Below, piece after piece: positions 11,392 through 24,297 of a DNA stretch of 64,000 bases. The DNA lies in NCBI GenBank assembly GCA_035771175.1, contig CM069590.1, positions 29,402,821 to 29,466,820 of the forward strand, given 5' to 3'. This stretch comes from Paratinospora sagittata. Lineage: Eukaryota; Streptophyta; Magnoliopsida; Ranunculales; Menispermaceae. Positions within the stretch are counted from its first letter, which is position 1; each line of letters opens with the position of its first letter. The position numbers and the translations under genes were made by a program. Below the pieces are notes generated by a model that was not told the origin of the DNA, made no database searches, and was given only the letters and a program-made list of their open reading frames with translations.

Positions 11392-12257
11392 GGCTTCGAA
11401 TTGAATCAAAATTGCAATCTGTCTTGATGTTCAGCTAGTTTCTTCATTTTATCCCTTGTGTGCTAAGATTTGCAGAGGCTATCCCTTGTTTAAAACTCTA
11501 AGTATATGAAGTGGTCTCGGTAAGATAACACATCAAAAAGGAACACATCACCTGTTTTGCCTCAAGAACACATCAAACAACAGCTTTCGAATTCTACAAA
11601 GATCAAGCTCGAAGAACGAAGACATATCTCATGTTTAACGCATTAGTTTCATCCCTGGTGTGTAGGGTAACCCCTCGATCAATCTTAGCACTAAAACTCT
11701 GAAAATTGCAAAGTCTTCAAAATCACTTTCGATATAGAATTTCATTTTGACAAAAATGTTTTCCGAAAGGTTTTAATCATAATTTTAATGAGTTTTGAAT
11801 TATTTAAAAGTGTTTATTCTTATATCAAAGTGTTTTGAGTCAATGAAATGGTTCTTTAGTGTCAAAATATTAATTTTTCAAAAATAAGGCTATCCAGCAA
11901 TTGGCACGTCTTAGACTAAAATCTTATATTTCTAACGAGAAAAATGTGGGCACTTCTGCTTGCTCGATTTTTCTATTCCTTCACAGTTTTGCCAGGTTAT
12001 CTTAATCGAAATATTCTCTAGTAACACCTAGATGATTCCCATTGTCTCGCACGCCCAAAAAACTTTAGATTGAACAATGTTTTGAATTCAAATCATTTTG
12101 TAGTACTCTTGCTCTTTAACCTTCAACTTCAAATTTTATAAAACACTCATTCTCTGATTTTCAAAAATACAACACGCACGATATTTGCAAGTTATGTTGA
12201 GCTTTTCGAAGAGTTTTTCAAGTGAAGAAAGAAACGATTCTTGCATTTGCAAAAAAA
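11392..12257 (+). repeat. Satellite unit 15 (866 bp, class C)
   Basis: Class C unit with GCCTCAAG, CAACAGC and CATGTTTAACGC, plus TATAGAATTTC. Its end is distinctive (AAGTTATGTTGAGC, CAAGTGAAGAAAGAAACG, TTGCATTTGC) and reappears at the end of unit 17, which marks the left side of the dimer duplication that follows. Confidence 0.92.
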
Positions 12258-13990
12258 GGCTTCGAATTGAATCAAAATTGCAATCTGTCTTGATGTTCAG
12301 CTAGTTCTTCATTTTATCCCTTGTGTGCTAAGATTTGCAGAGGCTATCCATTGTTTAAAAACTCTAAGCATCTGAAGTGGTCTCGGTAAGATAACACATG
12401 AAGAAGGAACACATCACCTGTTTTGCATCAAGAACACATCAAACAATATAGCTTTCGAATTCTACAAAGATCAAGCTCGAAGAACGAAGACATATCTCAT
12501 GTCTAATGCATTAGTTTGATCTCTGGTGTGTAGGGTAACCCCTCGATCAATCTCAGCACTAAAACACTGAAAATTGCAAAGTCTTCAAAATCACTTTCGA
12601 TATAGTATTTCGTTTTGAAAAAAATGTTTTCCGAAAGGTTTTAATCATAATTTTAATGAGTTTTGAATTATTTAAAAGTGTTTAATCTTATATCAAAGTG
12701 TTTTGTGTCAATGAAATGGTTCTTTAGTGTCAAAATATTAATTTTTCAAAAATAAGGCTATCCACCAATTTGCACGTCTTAGACTAAAATCTGATATTTC
12801 TAACGAGAAAAATGTGGGCACTTCTGCTTGCTCGATTTTTCTATTCCTTCACAGTTTTGCCAGGTTATCTTAATTGAAATATTCTCTAGTAACACCTAGA
12901 TGATTCCCATTGTCTCGCACGCCCAAAAAACTTTAGATTGAACAATGTTTTGAATTCAAATCATTTTGTAGTACTCTTGCTCTTTAACCTTCAACTTCAA
13001 ATTTTATAAAACACTTATTCTCTGATTTTGAAAAATACAACACGCACGATATTTGCAAGTTAGATTGAGCTTTTCGAAGTGTTTTTCAAGAGAAGAAAGT
13101 AATGATTCTTGCCTTTGCAAAAAAAGGCTTCGAATTGAATCAAAATTGCAATCTGTCTTGATGTTCAGCTAGTTCTTCATTTTATCCCTTGTGTGGTAAG
13201 ATTTGCAGAGGCTATCCATTGTTTAAAACTCTAAGTATATGAAGTGGTCTCGGTAAGATAACACATCAAAAAGGAACACATCACCTGTTTTGCCTCAAGA
13301 ACCCATCAAACAATAGCTTTCGAATTCTACAAAGATCAAGCTCGAAGAACGAAGACATATCTCATGTCTAATGCATTAGTTTGATCTTTGGTGTGTAGGG
13401 TAACCGCTCGATCACTCTCAGCACTAAAACTCTGAAAATTGCAAAGTCTTCAAAATCACTTTCGATATAGTATTTCATTTTGAAAAAAATGTTTTCTGAA
13501 AGGTTTTAATCATAATTTTAATGAGTTTTGAATTATTTAAAAGTGTTTAATCTTATATCAAAGTGTTTTGAGTCAATGAAATGGTTCTTTAGTGTGAAAA
13601 TATTAATTTTTCAAAAATAAGGCTATCCAGCAATTTCCACGTCTTAGACTAAAATCTTATATTTCTAACGAGAAAAATGTGGGCACTTCTGCTTGCTCGA
13701 TTTTTCTATTCCTTCACAGTTTTGCCAGGTTATCTTAATCGAAATATTCTCTAGTAACACCTAGATGATTCCCATTGTCTCGCACGCCCAAAAAACTTTA
13801 GATTGAACAATGTTTTGAATTCAAATCATTTTGTAGTACTCTTGCTCTTTAACCTTCAACTTCAAATTTTATAAAACACTCATTCTCTGATTTTCAAAAA
13901 TACAACACGCACGATATTTGCAAGTTATGTTGAGCTTTTCGAAGAGTTTTTCAAGTGAAGAAAGAAACGATTCTTGCATTTGCAAAAAAA
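12258..13990 (+). repeat. A-N dimer, copy 1 (units 16-17)
   Basis: Unit 16 (12258-13125, 868 bp) is class A with an extra A (TTTAAAAACTCTAAGC), ACATGAAGAAGG and AAAACACTG. Unit 17 (13126-13990, 865 bp) is class N in its front half and unit-15-like in its back half. The switch falls between 13597 and 13660, where the private CAATTTCCACG occurs. Starts of units 16/18 and 17/19 are each exactly 1733 bp apart. Confidence 0.94.
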
Positions 13991-15683
13991 GGCTTCGAAT
14001 TGAATCAAAATTGCAATCTGTCTTGATGTTCAGCTAGTTCTTCATTTTATCCCTTGTGTGCTAAGATTTGCAGAGGCTATCCATTGTTTAAAAACTCTAA
14101 GCATCTGAAGTGGTCTCGGTAAGATAACACATGAAGAAGGAACACATCACCTGTTTTGCATCAAGAACACATCAAACAATATAGCTTTCGAATTCTACAA
14201 AGATCAAGCTCGAAGAACGAAGACATATCTCATGTCTAATGCATTAGTTTGATCTCTGGTGTGTAGGGTAACCCCTCGATCAATCTCAGCACTAAAACAC
14301 TGAAAATTGCAAAGTCTTCAAAATCACTTTCGATATAGTATTTCGTTTTGAAAAAAATGTTTTCCGAAAGGTTTTAATCATAATTTTAATGAGTTTTGAA
14401 TTATTTAAAAGTGTTTAATCTTATATCAAAGTGTTTTGTGTCAATGAAATGGTTCTTTAGTGTCAAAATATTAATTTTTCAAAAATAAGGCTATCCACCA
14501 ATTTGCACGTCTTAGACTAAAATCTGATATTTCTAACGAGAAAAATGTGGGCACTTCTGCTTGCTCGATTTTTCTATTCCTTCACAGTTTTGCCAGGTTA
14601 TCTTAATTGAAATATTCTCTAGTAACACCTAGATGATTCCCATTGTCTCGCACGCCCAAAAAACTTTAGATTGAACAATGTTTTGAATTCAAATCATTTT
14701 GTAGTACTCTTGCTCTTTAACCTTCAACTTCAAATTTTATAAAACACTTATTCTCTGATTTTGAAAAATACAACACGCACGATATTTGCAAGTTAGATTG
14801 AGCTTTTCGAAGTGTTTTTCAAGAGAAGAAAGTAATGATTCTTGCCTTTGCAAAAAAAGGCTTCGAATTGAATCAAAATTGCAATCTGTCTTGATGTTCA
14901 GCTAGTTCTTCATTTTATCCCTTGTGTGGTAAGATTTGCAGAGGCTATCCATTGTTTAAAACTCTAAGTATATGAAGTGGTCTCGGTAAGATAACACATC
15001 AAAAAGGAACACATCACCTGTTTTGCCTCAAGAACCCATCAAACAATAGCTTTCGAATTCTACAAAGATCAAGCTCGAAGAACGAAGATATATCTCATGT
15101 CTAATGCATTAGTTTGATCTTTGGTGTGTAGGGTAACCGCTCGATCACTCTCAGCACTAAAACTCTGAAAATTGCAAAGTCTTCAAAATCACTTTCGATA
15201 TAGTATTTCATTTTGAAAAAAATGTTTTCTGAAAGGTTTTAATCATAATTTTAATGAGTTTTGAATTATTTAAAAGTGTTTAATCTTATATCAAAGTGTT
15301 TTGAGTCAATGAAATGGTTCTTTAGTGTGAAAATATTAATTTTTCAAAAATAAGGCTATCCAGCAATTTGCACGTCTTAGACTAAAATCTGATATTTCTA
15401 ACGAGAAAAATGTGGGCACTTCTGCTTGCTCGATTATTCTATTCCTTCACAGTTTCGCCAGGTTATCTTAATTGAAATATTCTCTAGTAACACCTAGATG
15501 ATTCCCATTGTCTCGCACGCCCAAAAAACTTTAGATTGAACAATGTTTTGAATTCAAATCATTTTGAAGTACTCATTCTCTGATTTTCAAAAATACAACA
15601 TGCACGATATTTGCAAGTTAGATTGAGCTTTTCGAAGAGTTTTTCAAGAGAAGAAAGTAATGATTCTTGCCTTTGCAAAAAAA
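13991..15683 (+). repeat. A-N dimer, copy 2 (units 18-19)
   Basis: Unit 18 (13991-14858, 868 bp) reads the same as unit 16 wherever I compared it, including the private GAAGAAGG and AAAACACTG. Unit 19 (14859-15683, 825 bp) matches the front half of unit 17, apart from a C to T change in GAAGATATATC. It then continues with the original class N tail, including the 40 bp deletion (junction near 15574) and AACATGCACG. Confidence 0.94.
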
Positions 15684-18241
15684 GGCTTCGAATTGAATCA
15701 AAATTGCAATCTGTCTTGATGTTCAGCTAGTTCTTCATTTTATCCCTTGTGTGGTAAGATTTGCAGAGGCTATCCCTTGTTTAAAACTCTAAGTATATGA
15801 AGTGGTCTCGGTAAGATAACACATCAAAAAGGAACACATCACCTATTTTGCCTCAAGAACACATCAAACAACAGCTTTCGAATTCTACAAAGATCAAGCT
15901 CGAAGAACGAAGACATATCTCATGTTTAACGCATTAGTTTGATCCCTGGTGTGTAGGGTAACCCCTCGATCAATCTTAGCACTAAAACTCTGAAAATTGC
16001 AAAGTCTTCAAAATCACTTTCGATATAGAATTTCATTTTGACAAAAATGTTTTCCGAAAGGTTTTAATCATAATTTTAATGAGTTTTGAATTATTTAAAA
16101 GTGTTTATTCTTATATAAAAGTGTTTTGAGTCAATGAAATGGTTCTTTAGTGTCAAAATATTAATTTTTCAAAAATAAGACTATCCAGCAATTGGCACGT
16201 CTTAGACTAAAATCTTATATTTCTAACGAGAAAAATGTGGGCACTTCTGCTTGCTCGATTTTTCTATTCCTTCACAGTTTTGCCAGGTTATCTTAATCGA
16301 AATATTCTCTAGTAACACCTAGATGATTCCCATTGTCTCGCACGCCCAAAAAACTTTAGATTGAACAATGTTTTGAATTTAAATCATTTTGTAGTACTCT
16401 TGCTCTTTAACCTTCAACTTCAAATTTTATAAAACACTCATTCTCTGATTTTCAAAAATACAACACGCACGATATTTGCAAGTTATGTTGAGCTTTTCGA
16501 AGAGTTTTTCAAGAGAAGAAAGCAATGATTCTTGCCTTTGCAAAAAAAGGCTTCGAATTGAATCAAAATTGCAATCTGTCTTGATGTTCAGCTAGTTCTT
16601 CATTTTATCCCTTGTGTGCTAAGATTTGCAGAGGCTATCCATTGTTTAAAAACTCTAAGCATCTGAAGTGGTCTCGGTAAGATAACACATGAAGAAGGAA
16701 CACATCACCTGTTTTGCATCAAGAACACATCAAACAATATAGCTTTCGAATTCTACAAAGATCAAGCTCGAAGAACGAAGACATATCTCATGTCTAATGC
16801 ATTAGTTTGATCTCTGGTGTGTAGGGTAACCCCTCGATCAATCTCAGCACTAAAACTCTGAAAATTGCAAAGTCTTCAAAATCACTTTCGATATAGTATT
16901 TCGTTTTGAAAAAAATGTTTTCCGAAAGGTTTTAATCATAATTTTAATGAGTTTTGAATTATTTAAAAGTGTTTATTCTTATATCAGAGTGTTTTGAGTC
17001 AATGAAATGTATCTTTAGTGTCAAAATATTAATTTTTCAAAAATAAGGCTATCCAGCAATTGGCACGTCTTAGACTAAAATTTGATATTTCTAACGAGAA
17101 ATATGTGGGCACTTCTGCTTGCTCGATTTTTCTATTCCTTCACAGTTTTGCCAGGTTATCTTAATCGAAATATTCTCTAGTAACACCTAGATGATTCCCA
17201 TTGTCTCGCACGCCCAAAAAACTTTAGATTGAACAATGTTTTGAATTCAAATCATTTTGTAGTACTCTTGCTCTTTAACCTTCAACTTCAAATTTTATAA
17301 AACACTCATTCTCTGATTTTCAAAAATACAACACGCACGATATTTGCAAGTTATGTTGAGCTTTTCGAAGAGTTTTTCAAGAGAAGAAAGCAATGATTCT
17401 TGCCTTTGCAAAAAAAGGCTTCGAATTGAATCAAAATTGCAATCTGTCTTGATGTTCAGCTAGTTCTTCATTTTAACCCTTGTGTGCTAAGATTTGCAGA
17501 GGCTATCCATTGTTTAAAACTCTAAGTATATGAAGTGGTCTCGGTAAGATAACACATCAAAAAGGAACACATCGCCTGTTTTGCGTCAAGAACACATCAA
17601 ACAATAGCTTTCGAATTCTACAAAGATCAAGCTCGAAGAACGAAGACATATGTCATGTCTAATGCATTAGTTTGATCTCTGGTGTGTAGGGTAACCCCTC
17701 GATCAATCTCAGCACTAAAACTCTGAAAATTGCAAAGTCTTCAAAATCACTTTCGATATAGTATTTCATTTTGACAAAAAAATTTTCCGAAAGGTTTTAA
17801 TCATAATTTTAATGAGTTTTGAATTATTTAAAAGTGTTTATTCTTATATCAGAGTGTTTTGAGTCAATGAAATGGTTCTTTAGTGTCAAAATATTAATTT
17901 TTCAAAAATAAGGCTATCCAGCAATTTGCACGTCTTAGACTAAAATCTGATATTTCTAACGAGAAAAATGTGGGCACTTCTGCTTGCTCGATTATTCTAT
18001 TCCTTCACAGTTTCGCCAGGTTATCTTAATTGAAATATTCTCTAGTAACACCTAGATGATTCCCATTGTCTCGCACGCCCAAAAAACTTTAGATTGAACA
18101 ATGTTTTGAATTCAAATCATTTTGAAGTACTCATTCTCTGATTTTCAAAAATACAACATGCACGATATTTGCAAGTTAGATTGAGCTTTTCGAAGAGTTT
18201 TTCAAGAGAAGAAAGTAATGATTCTTGCCTTTGCAAAAAAA
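15684..18241 (+). repeat. C-A-B trimer, copy 1 (units 20-22)
   Basis: Unit 20 (15684-16548) is class C with private TATAAAAGTG and AATAAGACTATCC. Unit 21 (16549-17416, 868 bp) is class A with GAAATGTATC and GAGAAATATGTG. Unit 22 (17417-18241, 825 bp) has a class B front with CATCGCCTG and ATCAGAGTG and a unit-19 tail carrying the 40 bp deletion (near 18132) and AACATGCACG. Period to the next copy is 2558 bp. In exchange terms this copy runs from about 15330 to 17887. Confidence 0.94.
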
Positions 18242-20839
18242 GGCTTCAAATTGAATCAAAATTGCAATCTGTCTTGATGTTCAGCTAGTTCTTCATTTTA
18301 TCCCTTGTGTGGTAAGATTTGCAGAGGCTATCCCTTGTTTAAAACTCTAAGTATATGAAGTGGTCTCGGTAAGATAACACATCAAAAAGGAACACATCAC
18401 CTATTTTGCCTCAAGAACACATCAAACAACAGCTTTCGAATTCTACAAAGATCAAGCTCGAAGAACGAAGACATATCTCATGTTTAACGCATTAGTTTGA
18501 TCCCTGGTGTGTAGGGTAACCCCTCGATCAATCTTAGCACTAAAACTCTGAAAATTGCAAAGTCTTCAAAATCACTTTCGATATAGAATTTCATTTTGAC
18601 AAAAATGTTTTCCGAAAGGTTTTAATCATAATTTTAATGAGTTTTGAATTATTTAAAAGTGTTTATTCTTATATAAAAGTGTTTTGAGTCAATGAAATGG
18701 TTCTTTAGTGTCAAAATACTAATTTTTCAAAAATAAGACTATCCAGCAATTGGCACGTCTTAGACTAAAATCTTATATTTCTAACGAGAAAAATGTGGGC
18801 ACTTCTGCTTGCTCGATTTTTCTATTCCTTCACAGTTTTGCCAGGTTATCTTAATCGAAATATTCTCTAGTAACACCTAGATGATTCCCATTGTCTCGCA
18901 CGCCCAAAAAACTTTAGATTGAACAATGTTTTGAATTTAAATCATTTTGTAGTACTCTTGCTCTTTAACCTTCAACTTCAAATTTTATAAAACACTCATT
19001 CTCTGATTTTCAAAAATACAACACGCACGATATTTGCAAGTTATGTTGAGCTTTTCGAAGAGTTTTTCAAGAGAAGAAAGCAATGATTCTTGCCTTTGCA
19101 AAAAAAGGCTTCGAATTGAATCAAAATTGCAATCTGTCTTGATGTTCAGCTAGTTCTTCATTTTATCCCTTGTGTGCTAAGATTTGCAGAGGCTATCCAT
19201 TGTTTAAAAACTCTAAGCATCTGAAGTGGTCTCGGTAAGATAACACATGAAGAAGGAACACATCACCTGTTTTGCATCAAGAACACATCAAACAATATAG
19301 CTTTCGAATTCTACAAAGATCAAGCTCGAAGAACGAAGACATATCTCATGTCTAATGCATTAGTTTGATCTCTGGTGTGTAGGGTAACCCCTCGATCAAT
19401 CTCAGCACTAAAACTCTGAAAATTGCAAAGTCTTCAAAATCACTTTCGATATAGTATTTCGTTTTGAAAAAAATGTTTTCCGAAAGGTTTTAATCATAAT
19501 TTTAATGAGTTTTGAATTATTTAAAAGTGTTTATTCTTATATCAGAGTGTTTTGAGTCAATGAAATGTATCTTTAGTGTCAAAATATTAATTTTTCAAAA
19601 ATAAGGCTATCCAGCAATTGGCACGTCTTAGACTAAAATTTGATATTTCTAACGAGAAATATGTGGGCACTTCTGCTTGCTCGATTTTTCTATTCCTTCA
19701 CAGTTTTGCCAGGTTATCTTAATCGAAATATTCTCTAGTAACACCTAGATGATTCCCATTGTCTCGCACGCCCAAAAAACTTTAGATTGAACAATGTTTT
19801 GAATTCAAATCATTTTGTAGTACTCTTGCTCTTTAACCTTCAACTTCAAATTTTATAAAACACTCATTCTCTGATTTTCAAAAATACAACACGCACGATA
19901 TTTGCAAGTTATGTTGAGCTTTTCGAAGAGTTTTTCAAGAGAAGAAAGCAATGATTCTTGCCTTTGCAAAAAAAGGCTTCGAATTGAATCAAAATTGCAA
20001 TCTGTCTTGATGTTCAGCTAGTTCTTCATTTTAACCCTTGTGTGCTAAGATTTGCAGAGGCTATCCATTGTTTAAAACTCTAAGTATATGAAGTGGTCTC
20101 GGTAAGATAACACATCAAAAAGGAACACATCGCCTGTTTTGCGTCAAGAACACATCAAACAATAGCTTTCGAATTCTACAAAGATCAAGCTCGAAGAACG
20201 AAGACATATGTCATGTCTAATGCATTAGTTTGATCTCTGGTGTGTAGGGTAACCCCTCGATCAATCTCAGCACTAAAACTCTGAAAATTGCAAAGTCTTC
20301 AAAATCACTTTCGATATAGTATTTCATTTTGACAAAAAAATTTTCCGAAAGGTTTTAATCATAATTTTAATGAGTTTTGAATTATTTAAAAGTGTTTATT
20401 CTTATATCAGAGTGTTTTGAGTCAATGAAATGGTTCTTTAGTGTCAAAATATTAATTTTTCAAAAAAAAGGCTATCCACCAATTTGCACGTCTTAGACTT
20501 AAATCTTATATTTCTAACGAGAAAAATGTGGGCACTTCTGCTTGCTCGATTTTTCTATTCCTTCACAGTTTTGCCAGGTTATCTTAATCGAAATATTCTC
20601 TAGTAACACCTAGATGATTCCCATTGTCTCGCACGCCCAAAAAACTTTAGATTGAACAATGTTTTGAATTCAAACCATTTTGTAGTACTCTTGCTCTTTA
20701 ACCTTCAACTTCAAATTTTATAAAACACTCATTCTCTGATTTTCAAAAATACAACACGCACGATATTTGCAAGTTAGATTGAGCTTTTCGAAGTGTTTTT
20801 CAAGAGAAGAAAGTAATGATTCTTGCCTTTGCAAAAAAA
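18242..20839 (+). repeat. C-A-B trimer, copy 2 (units 23-25)
   Basis: Units 23 (18242-19106), 24 (19107-19974) and 25 (19975-20839) repeat units 20-22 with very few changes. The ones I found are GGCTTCAAATTG at 18242 and AAAATACTAA near 18715. Correspondence stops near 20465, where unit 25 reads CAAAAAAAAGGCTATCCACC. Unit 25 therefore lacks the 40 bp deletion and is 865 bp. Confidence 0.94.
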
Positions 20840-23800
20840 GGCTTCGAATTGAATCAAAATTGGAATCTGTCTTGATGTTCAGCTAGTTTCTTCATTTTAT
20901 CCCTTGTGTGCTAATATTTGCAGAGGCTATCCCTTGTTTAAAACTCTAAGTATATGAAGTGGTCTCGGTAAGATAATACATCAAAAAGGAACACATCACC
21001 TGTTTTGCCTCAAGAACACATCAAACAACAGCTTTCGAATTCTACAAAGATCAAGCTCGAAGAACGAAGACATATCTCATGTCTAATGCATTAGTTTGAT
21101 CTCTGATGTGTAGGCTAACCCCTCGATCAATCTCAGCACTAAAACTCTGAAAATTTCAAAGTCTTCAAAATCACTTTCGATATAGTATTTTATTTTGAAA
21201 AAAATGTTTTCTGAAAGGTTTTAATCATAATTTTAATGAGTTTTGAATTATTTAAAAGTGTTTAATCATATATCAAAGTGTTTTGAGTCAATGAAATGGT
21301 TCTTTAGTGTCAAAATATTAATTTTTCAAAAATAAGGCTATCCACCAATTTGCACGTCTTAGAGTAAAATCTTATATTTCTAACGAGAAAAATGTGGGCA
21401 CTTCTGCTTGCTCGATTTTTCTATTCCTTCACAGTTTTGCCAGGTTATCTTAATCGAAATATTCTCTAGTAACACCTAGATGATTCCCATTGTCTCGCAC
21501 GCCCCAAAAACTTTAGATTGAACAATGTTTTGAATTTAAACCATTTTGTAGTACTCTTGCTCTTTAACCTTCAACTTCAAATTTTATAAAACACTCATTC
21601 TCTGATTTTCAAAAATACAACACGCACGATATTTGCAAGTTAGATTGAGCTTTTCGAAGAGTTTTTCAAGAGAAGAAAGAAATGATTCTTGCATTTGCAA
21701 AAAAAGGCTTCGAATTGAATCAAAATTGCAATCTGTCTTGATGTTCAGCTAGTGCTTCATTTAATCCCTTGTGTGCTAAGATTTGCAGAGGCTATCCATT
21801 GTTTAAAACTCTAAGTATCAGAAGTGGTCTCGGTAAGATAACACATGAAAAAGGAACACTTCACCTGTTTTGCATCAAGAACATATCAAACAATAGCTTT
21901 CGAATTCTACAAAGATCAAGCTCGAGGAACGAAGACATATCTCATGTCTAATGCATTAGTTTGTTCTCTGGTGTGTAGGGTAACCCCTCGATCAATCTCA
22001 GCACTAAAACTCTGAAAATTGCAAAGTCTTCAAAATCACTTTCGATATAGTATTTCGTTTTGTAAAAAATGTTTTTCGAAACGTTTTAATCATAATTTAA
22101 ATGAGTTTTGAATTCTTTAAAAGTGTTTAATCTTATATCAAAGTGTTTTGTGTCAATGAAATGGTTCTTTACTGTCAAAATATTAATTTTTCAAAAATAA
22201 GGCTATCCACCAATTTGCACATCTTAGACTAAAATCTGATATTTCTAACGAGAAAAATGTGGGCACTTCTGCTTGCTCGATTTTTCTATTCCTTCACAGT
22301 TTTGCCCGGTTATCTTAATTGAAATATTCTCTAGTAACACCTAGAAGATTCCCATTGTCTCGCACGCCCAAAAAACTTTAGATTGAACAATGTTTTCAAT
22401 TCAAATCATTTTGTAGTACTCTTGCTCTTTAACCTTCAACTTCAAGTTTTATAAAACACTCATTCTCTGATTTTCAAAAATACAACACGCACGATATTTG
22501 CAAGTTAGATTGAGATTTTCGAAGAGTTTTTCAAGAGAAGAAAGTAATGATTCTTGCCTTTGCAAAAAAAAGGCTTCGAATTGAATCAAAATTTCAATCT
22601 GTCTTGATGTTCAGCTAGTTCTTCATTTTATCCCTTGTGTGCTAATATTTGCAGAGGCTATCCATTGTTTATAAGTATCTGAAGTGGTCTCGGTAAGATA
22701 ACACATCAAAAAGGAACACATCACCTGTTTTGCCTCAAGAACACATCAAACAACAGCTTTCGAATTCTACAAAGATCAAGCTCGAAGAACGAAGACATAT
22801 CTCATGTCTAATGCATTAGTTTGATCTCTGGTGTGAAGGCTAACCCCTCGATCAATCTCAGCACTAAAACTCTGAAAATTTCAAAGTCTTCAAAATCACT
22901 TTCGATATAGTATTTTATTTTGAAAAAAATGTTTTCTGAAAGGTTTTAATCATAATTTTAATGAGTTTTGAATTATTTAAAAGTGTTTAATCTTATATCA
23001 AAGTGTTTTGAGTCAATGAAATGGTTCTTTAGTGTCAAAATATTAATTTTTCAAAAATAAGGCTATCCACCAATTTGCACGTCTTAGACTAAAATCTTAT
23101 ATTTCTAACGAGAATAATGTGGGCACTTCTGCTTGCTCGATTTTTCTATTCCTTCACAGTTTTGCCAGGTTATCTTAATCGAAATATTCTCTAGTAACAC
23201 CTAGATGATTCCCATTGTCTCGCACGCGCAAAAAACTTTAGATTGAACAATGTTTTGAATTCAAACCATTTTGTAGTACTCTTGCTCTTTAACCTTCAAC
23301 TTCAAATTTTAAAAAACACTCATTCTCTGATTTTCAAAAATACAACACGCACGATATTTGCAAGTTAGATTGAGCTTTTCGAAGTGTTTTTCAAGAGAAG
23401 AAAGTAATGATTCTTGCCTTTGCAAAAAAAGGCTTCGAATTGAATCAAAATTGGAATCTGTCTTGATGTTCAGCTAGTTTCTTCATTTTATCCCCTGTGT
23501 GCTAAGATTTGCAGAGGCTATCCCTTGTTTAAAACTCTAAGTATATGAAGTGGTCTCGGTAAGATAACACATCAAAAAGGAACACATCACCTGTTTTGCC
23601 TCAAGAACACATCAAACAACAGCTTTCGAATTCTGTAAAGATCAAGCTCGAAGAACGAAGACATATCTCATGTCTAATGCATTAGTTTGATCTCTGGTGT
23701 GTAGGGTAACCCCTCGATCAATCTCAGCACTAAAACTCTGAAAATTTCAAAGTCTTCAAAATCACTTTCGATATAGAATTTTATTTTGAAAAAAATGTTT

Positions 23801-24297
23801 TCCGAAAGGTTTTAATCATAATTTAAATGAGTTTTGAATTATTTAAAAGTGTTTAATCTTATATCAAAGTGTTTTGTGTCAATGAAATGGTTCTTTACTG
23901 TCAAAATATTAATTTTTCAAAAATAAGGCTATCCACCAATTTGCACGTCTTAGACTAAAATCTGATATTTCTAACGAGAAAAATGTGGGCACTTCGGCTT
24001 GCTCGATTTTTCTATTCATTCACAGTTTTACCAGGTTATCTTAATTGAAATATTCTCTAGTAACACCTAGAAGATTCCCATTGTCTCGCACGCCCAAAAA
24101 ACTTTAGATTGAACAATGTTTTGAATTCAAATCATTTTGTAGTACTCTTGCTCTTTAACCTTCAACTTCAAATTTTATAAAACACTCATTCTCTGATTTT
24201 CAAAAATACAACACGCACGATATTTGCAAGTTAGATTGAGATTTTCGAAGAGTTTTTCAAGAGAAGAAAGTAATGATTCTTGCCTTTGCAAAAAAAA
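20840..24297 (+). repeat. Satellite units 26-29 (mixed, including class E and first class D)
   Basis: Unit starts are 20840, 21706, 22572 and 23431. Units 26 and 28 share an unusual mix (GCCTCAAG, CATGTCTAATGC, GGCTAACCCC, TTTTATTTTG). Unit 27 is class E (AAGTATCAGAAG) and resembles units 37 and 39. Unit 28 (859 bp) shows the class D front: eight A residues before GGC, AATTTCAATC, and TTTATAAGTATCTG lacking 6 bp. Unit 29 shares ATCCCCTGTG and ATAGAATTTTATTTTG with unit 38, and its tail (ACTTCGGCTTG, TTCATTC) with unit 39. Confidence 0.88.

Noticed and set aside
21769..21951. 60 codon open frame beginning at a TTG in unit 27
   Set aside because: It exists only because this unit happens to lack a stop present in most copies. 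It has no ATG, no recognisable domain, and the frame is closed in sister units.
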